From a virus: a stretch of DNA of 64,000 nt. How positions within the stretch are numbered: the stretch's first letter is position 1; each line of letters opens with the position of its first letter. A model generated the notes under the pieces. It had not been told where the DNA came from. It searched no databases and was given only the letters and a program-made list of their open reading frames with translations. This document shows, one piece after another, positions 35,415 through 44,411 of the stretch. Both the position numbers and the translations under genes were made by a program. The stretch lies in IMG/VR virus record IMGVR_UViG_3300036766_002289, positions 326,040 to 390,039 of that record. One strand, 5' to 3'.

Positions 35415-36412
35415 AGAAAAATATTAGTAAAATCATCAAACTGTTTTTCATTGGCAGTAATATAAGCCCTTATTATTTCTGATTTGAACATAACCAGCAT
35501 TTTATTCCAATCCTTAATTCCTTGTGGTGGACGAACATAGGTTATATCTGATACTTGATTTGCCATTAAGTTATCTGCCATTGCTTTTACACCCTGTAAA
35601 CCTGATGGGTCTTCATCTAATGCAAGACACACTTTATAGTCTCTAATTAGTTGTATCTGATTTTCAGAAAGATATTTGCCGCCACACGCCATACCATTAT
35701 AGCCACAAAAACATAGTGTTATTGCATCAAATTCACCTTCAGTAAGGTATATTTTAGAACTTTTAATTGGCCATTTTGGTGCAAAAATTACATCACCTTT
35801 ACCAACACCAATAGTCTTATCTGGACCAAGATATCTCAATCCTTTGTTTGCGAGACTTCTACCATTGAAATAAATGAGGTTCCCTTTTGGGTCATAATAA
35901 GGAATTATAATCCTATTTTTATAATCGCCTTCTGTGCAAATGTATAAACCAGTAGTAGACAATTTTCTTGTTGCTAAATATCTTTCTGCTTCTAGTCGCG
36001 TAGCATTCCCTTTTGGCAAAAAGTCTATCATAAAACTTCCTATTGGAAGTCTCATTTTACTTAGGTCTAAACCATCAGACTCCACTATAAATTCTTTTTC
36101 TTTGAAAAACTCTTCTAACTTCTGCTCTAAATCACCTATCAGAGTTTGACCAGATAGAATTTCTTTAGCTTCATCATGTGAGCAATTGTCCACTATCATT
36201 ACAAGACCAATAAGGGTTCCTTTCTTATCGGTCTTAAAGCAACGATAGCATCCATCCTGTCTATAATGTTTGCCACCTCTAGGTGAACACCAAAGATGTT
36301 GTCCTTCATCTTCCGTGAATACCGAATTGATCCTTACTTCATGACCTTTGACGATAACTTTGTCAAATTTGTCTTCACACCATCGCACAAAGCTTTCAAA
36401 ATCAATAGCCAT
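35411..36412 (-). CDS. DNA primase (zinc-binding and TOPRIM)
   Basis: A 333 aa DnaG-type primase that makes RNA primers at the fork. The N-terminus has a CHC2-like zinc site (LWCSPRGGKHYRQDGCYRCF at about 40-59). The TOPRIM core is at about 215-270: YLTEGEFDAITLCFCG supplies the catalytic Glu and CLALDEDPSGLQG the DxD metal site. Length is close to T4 gp61. It starts one base after the stop of the upstream methyltransferase-like gene, with TAGGAA as ribosome site. Confidence 0.88.
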   Translation of the reverse strand: MAIDFESFVRWCEDKFDKVIVKGHEVRINSVFTEDEGQHLWCSPRGGKHYRQDGCYRCFKTDKKGTLIGLVMIVDNCSHDEAKEILSGQTLIGDLEQKLEEFFKEKEFIVESDGLDLSKMRLPIGSFMIDFLPKGNATRLEAERYLATRKLSTTGLYICTEGDYKNRIIIPYYDPKGNLIYFNGRSLANKGLRYLGPDKTIGVGKGDVIFAPKWPIKSSKIYLTEGEFDAITLCFCGYNGMACGGKYLSENQIQLIRDYKVCLALDEDPSGLQGVKAMADNLMANQVSDITYVRPPQGIKDWNKMLVMFKSEIIRAYITANEKQFDDFTNIFL

Positions 36413-36413
36413 G

Positions 36414-37019
36414 CTATTTCCTAATAAAGAACTTCCAAACTTCTACCACATCTGGTCCAAATAGTCCAGAAGGAACATCTACATAAGTTCTTAATTCCAT
36501 GTAATTTGACCGACGATAGGACTTCATGTTTTCAATAGACTGAAAACTAATCAACCCGCCAACCTCTTCTACTTGGTCTTGGTATTCTTTGCCATTGTAG
36601 TAAAATCCTGATACTAGACCGTTATTAATGTTATTGCACTCAAACATTTTGTCGTACAATTTGTATTTGTCATCAGTGTGAAGACAACATTCTGTAGAGA
36701 ATAAACTCACAAAAGTATTTGGATAAAATCCATACTCATCTTTTATTTTATCACAGAGCAATTTTCCATTCAGAATTTTATAATCTGCTGTAAATGTGGC
36801 TACATCATCGTAGCCTTGGGGTTCAACATCCATACCAACATATTTAAATTTAACCCCATAATCAGAATATTCACACGTCCCACAGCCTAAATCAACCACG
36901 TACATGCGGCCTGACACAATGCTGCTAAATAGGTGAAACATCCTATTGTGGGCACTTCTTACAATAGGTTCTTTAAGATACTTCAAGTATTTTTCGAAAA
37001 ACTCTTGATTATAACTCAT
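36414..37019 (-). CDS. Class I SAM-dependent methyltransferase-like protein
   Basis: A 201 aa protein. VVDLGCGTCEYSDYG at about 41-55 is SAM motif I and YVGMDVEPQGYDD at 60-72 gives the acidic residue that holds the ribose. No DNA methyltransferase catalytic motif is seen, so the substrate may be a protein, a small molecule or RNA. Preceded by AGAGGAAAAA. It is the upstream member of a pair with the primase. Confidence 0.7.
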   Translation of the reverse strand: MSYNQEFFEKYLKYLKEPIVRSAHNRMFHLFSSIVSGRMYVVDLGCGTCEYSDYGVKFKYVGMDVEPQGYDDVATFTADYKILNGKLLCDKIKDEYGFYPNTFVSLFSTECCLHTDDKYKLYDKMFECNNINNGLVSGFYYNGKEYQDQVEEVGGLISFQSIENMKSYRRSNYMELRTYVDVPSGLFGPDVVEVWKFFIRK

Positions 37020-37074
37020 TTTTTCCTCTATCTTTTTCTTTTAGTTTCAGGATAATATCACAAAAGGACTGATT

Positions 37075-37836
37075 ATGAAAATTAATTACATTAGTGTATC
37101 AAGGTTACAAACCTACCAAACTTGTCCGCAACAATATAAGTACAAATACCACTTGGAGTTAGCTCCATTAGGAGAAGAACCTCTTTACTTTGCTTATGGT
37201 TCAATTATACACAAAATTGCAGAAGAATACATAGTGAATAAGGGGGAAATGCCAATCAATGAAATCGCAAATGATGTATTAAGCGGTAAAATTGACCTTG
37301 GAAAAGATAAGAAAGTTCCAAAGTTAACTACAGAATACAAAAACAAAATGCCAGAGCATCTCAGAGCAATCAAGAAAATCAGCGATCAAATCGGCTATGA
37401 AGGTTTCACTGAATACGAATTTTTAGTTGATTTAGACCCACCAAATCAGAAGATGGCTAAAGGATTTATTGACCGCCTTATCCAAAAGGATGATAAATTC
37501 TGGATTTTAGATTACAAAACTACAAAAAAAGGTATGTGGCGTAAAAATGCCAAAACCATATCCAATGATCTCCAATTAAGAACATATGCCAGAATAGTTC
37601 AAAGAGAATTTGGTGCTGAAGCACATAATATCAAAACTGGACTCTATTATCTAGAGGGCGCAGAGTTATTAGGTGCTTGTTTTACCGAACAATCATTGGA
37701 AAACGTAGAAATAGAGTTGATTAAGTACCACGATGAAATCAGTAATGCTGATCCTAATAACGTTTTCGGTAATGTTGGTCCACATTGCTCAAGATGCGAT
37801 TACAAGAAAGTTTGTCCATTTTACTCGGTGACGTAA
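37075..37836 (+). CDS. Cas4/RecB-like exonuclease (PD-(D/E)XK, Fe-S)
   Basis: A 253 aa nuclease after AAAGGA. It has the family's YAYG-type His motif (FAYGSIIHKIAEE near 40-52), the catalytic D-x(n)-DYK set (GFIDRLIQKDDKFWILDYKT at about 129-148) and the QLRTYA helix. Cys17, Cys238, Cys241 and Cys247 are placed as the four ligands of the iron-sulfur cluster seen in Cas4 and AddB. Phage relatives act in recombination or end processing. It is divergent from the primase pair and coupled to the next gene by TAATG. Confidence 0.88.
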   Translation: MKINYISVSRLQTYQTCPQQYKYKYHLELAPLGEEPLYFAYGSIIHKIAEEYIVNKGEMPINEIANDVLSGKIDLGKDKKVPKLTTEYKNKMPEHLRAIKKISDQIGYEGFTEYEFLVDLDPPNQKMAKGFIDRLIQKDDKFWILDYKTTKKGMWRKNAKTISNDLQLRTYARIVQREFGAEAHNIKTGLYYLEGAELLGACFTEQSLENVEIELIKYHDEISNADPNNVFGNVGPHCSRCDYKKVCPFYSVT

Positions 37837-38258
37837 TGAATTTAACACTAACAATATCCCATAACATCTATTTGAATTCGGAGCAAAGATATGCACTACA
37901 CATAGGTAAAGAAATTGAAGTCGTAGGCGTTAGCACACCAGTCTGGGTTTATAAAAAAACTTCCGAACCTGCTAATGAAATATTCTGTAAATATAAGATA
38001 ACGCCTACAGATCACCAGTTATTTATAAAACACAATGCAAGAGGTTATGATATTTTTTTACCAAAACATCAGCATAACCCCGATGAAAAAAGAAATAATC
38101 CTACGGTGATTAGCAATATTCTAGATTTCAAAGATGGTGGAGTGGAGTGGCTCGCATTCAGGCAATACAATGAAGTTAGAAAAAATAAGAGAGATATTAT
38201 GATCGCTCAATTCATAGCAATAAAAGATATGGAAGAATTAATTCAAACCCTGTCATAA
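37836..38258 (+). CDS. Hypothetical protein
   Basis: A 140 aa protein whose ATG at 37836 overlaps the stop of the Cas4-like gene. Beta-rich, with NEIFCKYKITPTDHQLFIKH in the middle and a charged C-terminal helix. No family recognised; coupling suggests a role with the nuclease. Confidence 0.6.
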   Translation: MNLTLTISHNIYLNSEQRYALHIGKEIEVVGVSTPVWVYKKTSEPANEIFCKYKITPTDHQLFIKHNARGYDIFLPKHQHNPDEKRNNPTVISNILDFKDGGVEWLAFRQYNEVRKNKRDIMIAQFIAIKDMEELIQTLS

Positions 38259-38261
38259 ATA
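38254..38261 (+). promoter_or_regulatory. T4-late-like motif CATAAATA
   Basis: CATAAATA overlaps the stop of the preceding gene and lies four bases before the GTG start at 38266. Same form as the motif ahead of the prohead protease gene. Confidence 0.4.
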
Positions 38262-38265
38262 AAAT

Positions 38266-38432
38266 GTGGAATTAAATTTCAAAAAATGGCTGGAATCTAT
38301 ATTTGGCCAACCAGTTGATGAGCCAGAACCTGCGTCGGAAACGCCCAGAAAACTAAATAACGGGGCGTTTCCGACGTATGATCTTACGCCGTTGCCAGGC
38401 AATAAAAAAGCTATGAAGAAGCAAAAGAAATC

Positions 38433-38436
<4 letters not shown>
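38266..38436 (+). CDS. Small protein (56 aa), GTG start
   Basis: Read directly: a GTG-initiated frame of 56 codons. The product begins MELNFKKWLESIFGQPVDEP, has NGAFPTYDLTPLPGN in the middle, and ends in a Lys-rich tail. No ATG is available in frame and no ribosome site is seen, but a late-type motif is just upstream. Its stop overlaps the convergent poly-Asp gene's stop by three bases, the tight packing typical of real genes here. A 14-bp perfect inverted repeat lies within it. Function unknown. Confidence 0.5.
38333..38376. repeat. 14-bp perfect inverted repeat
   Basis: CGTCGGAAACGCCC (38333-38346) and its exact complement GGGCGTTTCCGACG (38363-38376) flank a 16-base loop. It is much more GC-rich than its surroundings and has no T-tract, and it lies inside the small gene at 38266. 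Confidence 0.9.
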
Positions 38437-38744
<308 letters not shown>

Positions 38745-38791
38745 GGTAATGCTCCTAAATCAAGCTTACTCTAGTAAAAAAATTGGAAAAT

Positions 38792-40414
38792 TTAGCAAAC
38801 TGGTTGACTTTTCGTCCTAGTATTAAACCCGAATTTAACAGTTTGTCCAGAACTAATCGAGGAAATTCCGCAACCATTTACCTTAATTGTTGCATCTGGA
38901 GTGGGGCTGGTGGTTTGACCTGTGGGACTACAAGTCGGTTTTTTGTTTTTGTTTCCACAACCGCAACCCGCATTATTTTCGGATTTCCAACATCTATTGA
39001 ATTCTGGTTGACCAGGATTTAGGCAATTATTAATAAAACAACTACAGAAATACCTTCTTGTCAAATGTCCTTGGTCAACTTCAAATGGTTTATTTATCAA
39101 ATGTCCTTGGTCATCGACTTCAATGGACGCTGATTTATCGTGCCTAATCATATCTTTTTCTTTTAGAAAATCAACACAACTATTTGCATGATCCATCAAT
39201 TCCATTTTAGAAAAACTTATTATTTCGATACATTCACCATTTGCATCAAACTCATAATAAGTATCATTGGGTGCATGGACTGTGAAATTCGACATTGTTA
39301 GAACTTCAACATTCTTATTAACTACTACGGAAACATCTGGGTGTTCAGTTATCTCATCAGTCGCGGCACACATTGCCTTGAAAGTAGTTAAATCCATACT
39401 GGTTGCTGGACGAATAGACTGACGGAGTACGCCTCTTTTGATAAATACATCATTCATTAGTTGATTATACCTAGAACTATTCATCTTATCCTGCACCAGC
39501 ATTGCTTTTGCAAAACTGTCATAAAAACGAATCGTCGCTGGAGCATTAGGAACAGCGTTGAAGGTGTAGTTCGTCATTACATCTCTTGCTTTCAAAAGTG
39601 CTGTTTTAGGGTCCGAAGTTTTTTTTTCTTCCTCGTAAATTGCCACAAGGGTATCATACCACATGCCAGAAAATACACGAGAAAAACTGTGTGGTTCAGA
39701 AGTTAACTGATTATCCTTGCCATTACGTGGCAATTTTTCTGGTTCAACATAAGTAAAACTATTATATGCGTCTCTCAAAGCAGCAGCGGAATTGCCATTA
39801 GAACCGCCCGTAAGATTATAAATAGCTCGACCTATTTCCTCTCCAAGTCTAGACATAACACAACTTTGTGATAAATTACCACCTGTCTCTTTTAAAATAT
39901 AGTCAACGGCTAAGTCGTTTTGAAGTAGGTTTAAAATCGCATGAGCGTCGGCAAAACCTTCGTGAAATCCCCAGATTTCAAAAGATTGAACATTGAACAA
40001 ATCAGGACGGATAGCATCCAATAAAGCATGGCCAGTTTCATGTAAAACTATATCACTGGAATTCGATGCATAAACCATCTGACGTAAAACAGGGTCCATC
40101 CCAAAAAAGAACCTTAAAGCAACTCTATCATAGTAAGCGTTGAATTGCTTACCTGCTCTAGGTATAACATACAAAGTGCTGGTAGATGACCATTTACTTA
40201 CAGGATTTTTTAAAAATTTGGTCATCAAATTAATGGCTTGAATTACGTTATAGTAGCACTGTGCTGCCTGGTGTTCAGGAGTGTACATAGTGGTAGTGGC
40301 CCCTATATACCCTTCAACTCTAAAGTCAAATATATTAGGCTTTACTGGTAAATCTACAGGGATTATTAGATCAGGTGTAGTCGGATCATTTATAACGTAC
40401 TGAATATCTGCCAT
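38792..40414 (-). CDS. HExxH zinc metalloprotease (gluzincin-like)
   Basis: A 540 aa protein; start 40414 (MADIQYV) is preferred to 40450. HETGH at 125-129 is the zinc-binding HExxH, and HEGFADAHA at 151-159 supplies the likely third ligand Glu152 in an E-x-F-A-D setting like that of gluzincins. The last 70 residues are Cys-rich (FCSCFINNCLNPG, then AGCGCGNKNKKPTC) and probably a separate attachment module. A 36-bp duplication (39061-39113) repeats the QGHL segment at about residues 450-465. No signal peptide. It might degrade host surface protein as a virion part or process phage proteins. Confidence 0.78.
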   Translation of the reverse strand: MADIQYVINDPTTPDLIIPVDLPVKPNIFDFRVEGYIGATTTMYTPEHQAAQCYYNVIQAINLMTKFLKNPVSKWSSTSTLYVIPRAGKQFNAYYDRVALRFFFGMDPVLRQMVYASNSSDIVLHETGHALLDAIRPDLFNVQSFEIWGFHEGFADAHAILNLLQNDLAVDYILKETGGNLSQSCVMSRLGEEIGRAIYNLTGGSNGNSAAALRDAYNSFTYVEPEKLPRNGKDNQLTSEPHSFSRVFSGMWYDTLVAIYEEEKKTSDPKTALLKARDVMTNYTFNAVPNAPATIRFYDSFAKAMLVQDKMNSSRYNQLMNDVFIKRGVLRQSIRPATSMDLTTFKAMCAATDEITEHPDVSVVVNKNVEVLTMSNFTVHAPNDTYYEFDANGECIEIISFSKMELMDHANSCVDFLKEKDMIRHDKSASIEVDDQGHLINKPFEVDQGHLTRRYFCSCFINNCLNPGQPEFNRCWKSENNAGCGCGNKNKKPTCSPTGQTTSPTPDATIKVNGCGISSISSGQTVKFGFNTRTKSQPVC

Positions 40415-40439
40415 AATGAAGATATATAGTATTATTACC

Positions 40440-41021
40440 ATGCATGACAAAGAAAATATAATCAGGACCGATAGATTAATCGAAGCTACTCGTAAAAATC
40501 TTACTGGTCTAGAAGGTAAAATTGGTCAAATATTAAAATACATGGGTGAATCAGTTATCACTCAGGCTAGTGATTTTTACGAATCTTCAGATGCTGTTGG
40601 AACCCATATTTATGACCAACCTGAGAATGAAGATGATTTGCCAACCCAAGATATGGATACCTTGTCTAGGGAACTTGGTAGAATTTTATCTACTTTGCAA
40701 TGGGGTATAAATATGGAATTAAGCTATTTGAAAGAATGCCAGATACCAATTAAACGCAGTGAATTATACACTCAATGGGTAGAAGCTGAAAAAGTCCTAA
40801 CTGTTACATATAAAGGGTATGTAGTTTATAGAGAGATAGAAGGGGAATTAGAGAGTTATTTGCCAGACCCAGAATGGGAATCAGCAATTGATAGGATTTA
40901 TGAATCCTGCAAAAAAATTAAGAAAGACTCTAAACCAGAAAGAGATGCGGAAAAAACTGAGCGGACCCAACAAGAAAGATTAGGTTTTATAGCTAAATTG
41001 AGGGAAAAATGGGGGATTTAG
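40440..41021 (+). CDS. Hypothetical helical protein
   Basis: A 193 aa protein. Two in-frame ATGs (40416 and 40440) are possible; the second is used here because the first nearly touches the divergent protease start. Helical and acidic, with PENEDDLPTQDMDTLSRELG and WGINMELSYLKECQIPIKR segments and a charged C-terminus. No family recognised. It shares a TATATAGT-containing divergent region with the protease. Confidence 0.6.
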   Translation: MHDKENIIRTDRLIEATRKNLTGLEGKIGQILKYMGESVITQASDFYESSDAVGTHIYDQPENEDDLPTQDMDTLSRELGRILSTLQWGINMELSYLKECQIPIKRSELYTQWVEAEKVLTVTYKGYVVYREIEGELESYLPDPEWESAIDRIYESCKKIKKDSKPERDAEKTERTQQERLGFIAKLREKWGI

Positions 41022-41167
41022 AAGATCATAAGATTACACTGGACTTAGTATTAGATATTAAAGATGAAAAATATACCACCAAGCTGGTAATTTTAAATAC
41101 CTTTAGCTTGGTGGTCGTGGCTGTAATCAATATTTTGACGTTATGGATTCTTTTTAAGGGCCAGTAA
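41009..41167 (+). CDS. Small membrane protein (52 aa)
   Basis: Read directly: an ATG after TTGAGGG, overlapping the end of the previous gene by 13 bases. The product starts MGDLEDHKITLDLVLDIKD and then has one strongly hydrophobic segment (LVILNTFSLVVVAVINILTL, then WILF) before a short KGQ end, so a single-span membrane protein with its acidic head in the cytoplasm. Size and layout would allow a holin-like or superinfection-exclusion role, but nothing proves either. Its stop overlaps a convergent gene. Confidence 0.6.
   Translation: MGDLEDHKITLDLVLDIKDEKYTTKLVILNTFSLVVVAVINILTLWILFKGQ
41075..41115. repeat. 11-bp inverted repeat with nested stem
   Basis: ACCACCAAGCT (41075-41085) pairs with AGCTTGGTGGT (41105-41115), with a nested GGTA/TACC inside the 19-base loop. 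No T-tract. It lies in the small membrane-protein gene. Confidence 0.85.
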
Positions 41168-41471
41168 ACAAGTAGTCATAAAGTCTACTTCTCTTAAGAG
41201 TAGACACCTTTGGTCCCTTACTAATAATCAAGTAATCCTTTTTCATAGAAGTTCTTAATTGCTCACATCGAGCGATCTTCCTACGTAAATAAGACTTAAT
41301 CGGAGCCGCATTAGGTGCCCTAATAACCTTACCTACACGGACTTCGTATCCAATAATATAAGTATCATTAGATTCTGTAATCAACACTGTTCTTTGCACT
41401 GGATGGCTATGTCCACCTTTATAATAGAATTTAGCTACAGGATAAGTATTTACTAGTTTGTAATTTTTCAT
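41154..41471 (-). CDS. Hypothetical basic protein
   Basis: A 105 aa protein, basic and beta-rich (RTVLITESNDTYIIGYEVRV), followed by a Lys/Arg helix. It begins inside the end of the CYTH gene (41-base overlap) after a GAAAGGAAC-type site. No family recognised. Confidence 0.6.
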   Translation of the reverse strand: MKNYKLVNTYPVAKFYYKGGHSHPVQRTVLITESNDTYIIGYEVRVGKVIRAPNAAPIKSYLRRKIARCEQLRTSMKKDYLIISKGPKVSTLKRSRLYDYLFTGP

Positions 41472-41997
41472 TTTTCGTTCCTTTCAGGTCTGTGTAAATG
41501 TCGGAGGCATATCTAATATCTGCCAACATCTTACTTGAAAATCTACAATCTGACAAGTCCACTTCGTAAAGTAAATGATCTTTGATGAAACTAGGTACGA
41601 ATTCGGGCCGTAACATCCCTTCTTCCATTTCAAACTCAGCTAAGCAAAAATAATTTTCTCGATTATGATCTTTGAAAAAATCAATTTCCCAAAGATTTTC
41701 TTTATCATAAACGTAATATCTGACTTTTTCAAGTTTATTCATACAACGTGTCCACAGGTCATTAAAATCACGTTCGTCCATAGGATTTTCTATTTCTACG
41801 CAGCGACCCGCTACTGTTGATTTTAAAGTTAGAAAAAAACTAGTTTTCTTGTTTTCTACTTTCCTACATCTTAATGACATGCCTTTGGTCGTGAATAAGT
41901 AACCCTGGTATATCTTGGCTTTATGATTGGCGAGCTTTTTGAATTTTTCCTCAGTTCCCAAAGTTAACACATACTTTTTTTCATTTTCAGTTGGAAT
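41431..41997 (-). CDS. CYTH-domain protein, apparent AUU start
   Basis: A 188 aa CYTH (triphosphate tunnel) protein. The ExExK signature appears as TENEKKYVL at residues 3-11, but only if translation begins upstream of the first conventional start (GTG at 41970). An AUU codon at 41997 lies six bases after AAGGAGG (42010-42004), with no other in-frame start there. Later family strands are clear: YQGYLFTTKGMSLRCRKV, FFLTLKS, CVEIENPM, LWEIDFFKDHN, FCLAEFEMEEG and YEVDLSDCRFSSKMLAD. CYTH enzymes hydrolyse or cyclise triphosphate substrates such as thiamine triphosphate, ATP, tripolyphosphate or RNA 5' ends. The substrate is not predictable here. Confidence 0.75.
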   Translation of the reverse strand: MPTENEKKYVLTLGTEEKFKKLANHKAKIYQGYLFTTKGMSLRCRKVENKKTSFFLTLKSTVAGRCVEIENPMDERDFNDLWTRCMNKLEKVRYYVYDKENLWEIDFFKDHNRENYFCLAEFEMEEGMLRPEFVPSFIKDHLLYEVDLSDCRFSSKMLADIRYASDIYTDLKGTKNEKLQTSKYLSCS

Positions 41998-42199
41998 AAT
42001 ACACCTCCTTAAATCTCTCTATCCTCCATACCCTGTACATTTTCTCTTCTACCTAAACAGATTCGTGGCGAACAAATCCAAAAACATTTCTTTCAAGATG
42101 GTCTTGGGCTTCAATTCTCCATTGAAACATTTATTAACGACATTGTAACACATTTTAAGTAGTTGCATATATATTTTAATTAGAAAGGAAACAAAAATT

Positions 42200-44044
42200 A
42201 TGGCAAGAAAAAATGATGAAGAATCTGTTTGGCAAGGTAAGTACAAGGATTTAAAGGCATATTACAAAGCATCCTACAACGAAGAATACTACTATTTGAC
42301 GCAATATGAGTATGAAATTGATCCAGATGAAACTATGGATGAAATTAATTCTTATGATGAGAACCGTCAACGCTTGGAATATGCGAAGTGTGCTTTAGAC
42401 TTTTTCTATTTCGCGCACAAATACATCAAGATTCTTCATCCTAAAAGGGGTTTAGTTCCTTTTATATGCTACAAATATCAACATAAAGTGATTGGGGATT
42501 ATGAAAAATACCGTTTCACGATGCTTTCTAAATTCCGACAGGCTGGTTTAACAACCTTGACCGAATTATGGGGCATGTGGCGATGTATGTTTAAACTAGA
42601 TCAGCAAATAGTGTTAATTTCTAAAACAGATGCTGAAGCAGTTAAAGCTGGTGAAATTATTGACCGAGCGAAGGAGCATTTGCCTAAATGGATGCAACCT
42701 TCTCCATTAGGAAAATGGAACGACCATAAAAAAGAATTCCACGAAACTGGTGGCTGCGTTAGTTTTTATTCCCCTGAACGTGCCCGTGGTCTTGCTATTA
42801 CATATTTAATTGTTGATGAAGCAGCGTTTATTCCAGAAATGGATAAACATTGGAAAGCCATATACCCCACTCTTTCTGCTGGTGGTAATTGTATCATAGT
42901 CTCAACAGTGAATGGTTTAGGTAATTGGTATGAAAAAGCCTACCACCGAAGCCAAAGATCAGGAAAACCATTCCATTTAATTGATTTAGATTATGTACAA
43001 CACCCAGAATATAATGATCCTAAATGGGTTGCTGACCAAAAGTCTCAATTGGGGCAAAAAGGCTGGATGCAAGAAGTTCTAAGAAGCTTCTTAGGGTCTG
43101 GTGAGACTTATATCCCTACTGAGGTTATGTCTGAATTGGTTTTAAGTACTCGTAATAACATTCCAAAAAGGAAATTATTTAAAAATTGGGTCAATACAAA
43201 AATCGAAGAAGAGGACCAGCTTTTAGGGGCTGAAGATGAAGAAGTGGTTGATGTTAGCTGGCAAAATGAAGGCGCAATGTGGATTTGGCAGGAACGTAAA
43301 GAAGGTCATGAATATACAGTAGGTGTGGATACGGCGGAAGGTGTAGGCGAAGACGGTGATAATAGTTGTATCCAGATATTTGATAATGGTAATTTGGAGC
43401 AGGTTGCAGAGTTTTATAGTAATTCTATCCCACCCTATCAACTTGCTCAGATCGTGAACGAAATTGCCATTTATTACAATCATGCTTTGGTTGTAGTAGA
43501 GAGCAATGGTTCAGGTGGTGCGGTGATAAGTAACTTGCAACATCAACTATTTTATGATAACCTGTATTACGATGGAGCTTCAAAAAATAAAAATCCAAAG
43601 GCTGGAATTAAAGTAGGAGTGGCCAATCGTCTTACTATTTTAGAATCATTACAACAGAAATGCATTAATAGAACGATTAAATTGAATAGCATGAGACTTG
43701 TGAAAGAATTAACTACGTTGGTCCACCATCCACAAACACAGAAAATAGCGGCGGTAAAAGGCGAACATGATGATTCAATAATGGCGGCTTGTATGGCATT
43801 ATTTATACACGATACTACGACAAGAGAGATGCCAATAGGTCCATCAATCACAAACCATAAGGTCGAGCCAATGAAGGCCGTAGATTATGAAAAAATAAAG
43901 AAAGAAATCATGGAGGGGGTATCAGAAGACGACGACATACTTGAACTCAGAAGTTCTGCATTCTCTCTCGATGAAGAAAATGCTGGAGTTGCCTTCGATT
44001 TTAGGAGAAAAAATGAAACTTTAATTAAGGAATTCGGGTGGTAA
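42200..44044 (+). CDS. Terminase large subunit (gp17-like)
   Basis: A 614 aa DNA-packaging motor and nuclease. The ATPase domain has the variant Walker A SKFRQAGLTT at 110-119, as in T4-like cyanophages, and Walker B LIVDEAAF at 203-210, followed by the coupling motif IVSTVNG. The RNase H-like nuclease domain has Asp377 (GVDTAEGVGEDGD), Glu434 (VVVESNGSG) and Asp524/525 (GEHDDSIMA). It starts after AAAGGAAAC. T4 gp17 is 610 aa. The head genes follow downstream, spaced by accessory genes. Confidence 0.95.
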   Translation: MARKNDEESVWQGKYKDLKAYYKASYNEEYYYLTQYEYEIDPDETMDEINSYDENRQRLEYAKCALDFFYFAHKYIKILHPKRGLVPFICYKYQHKVIGDYEKYRFTMLSKFRQAGLTTLTELWGMWRCMFKLDQQIVLISKTDAEAVKAGEIIDRAKEHLPKWMQPSPLGKWNDHKKEFHETGGCVSFYSPERARGLAITYLIVDEAAFIPEMDKHWKAIYPTLSAGGNCIIVSTVNGLGNWYEKAYHRSQRSGKPFHLIDLDYVQHPEYNDPKWVADQKSQLGQKGWMQEVLRSFLGSGETYIPTEVMSELVLSTRNNIPKRKLFKNWVNTKIEEEDQLLGAEDEEVVDVSWQNEGAMWIWQERKEGHEYTVGVDTAEGVGEDGDNSCIQIFDNGNLEQVAEFYSNSIPPYQLAQIVNEIAIYYNHALVVVESNGSGGAVISNLQHQLFYDNLYYDGASKNKNPKAGIKVGVANRLTILESLQQKCINRTIKLNSMRLVKELTTLVHHPQTQKIAAVKGEHDDSIMAACMALFIHDTTTREMPIGPSITNHKVEPMKAVDYEKIKKEIMEGVSEDDDILELRSSAFSLDEENAGVAFDFRRKNETLIKEFGW

Positions 44045-44045
44045 A

Positions 44046-44411
44046 ATGAAAGAGAAACAAATATCAGATACTAAAGAGCTTTTAAAAAAAGCATATTCAG
44101 TACTCCCAAATGATTTTAGCCTAAGAGAAGTTAGATTGTCCATATATCAGGCTTTACAAAAAATTGAATTATTTGAAAGCAAGAGTGCTAAAAAACAAGA
44201 AGAACAAAGAAAACAACAAGAACAAGCAGAACTAAAACGTAGAACAGAAATGGGCATTGCCTTACCTTGGCAAACTCAGGATGTAAAACAGGCTATTAGT
44301 TTAATAGACAAAATGATAGAAGAGGAAAAAAGCAAAATAAATGTTTACAAACAAAAGCAGTCAGCTAGCCAGGAAGATAACGGCCAAGATACACAGACCT
44401 TTTACGGATAG
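44046..44411 (+). CDS. Hypothetical coiled-coil protein
   Basis: A 121 aa protein one base after the terminase stop. Helical, Lys/Glu/Gln-rich (KKQEEQRKQQEQAELKRRTE), with ALPWQTQDVKQAISLIDKMI resembling a helical hairpin. No family recognised. It could assist packaging by position. Confidence 0.6.
   Translation: MKEKQISDTKELLKKAYSVLPNDFSLREVRLSIYQALQKIELFESKSAKKQEEQRKQQEQAELKRRTEMGIALPWQTQDVKQAISLIDKMIEEEKSKINVYKQKQSASQEDNGQDTQTFYG

Noticed and set aside
41968-41990. Frameshifting at A7 after the ATG at 41984 as an alternative origin of the CYTH N-terminus
   Set aside because: That ATG lies 19 bases from the ribosome site, too far; the AUU at six bases explains the signature without a shift.
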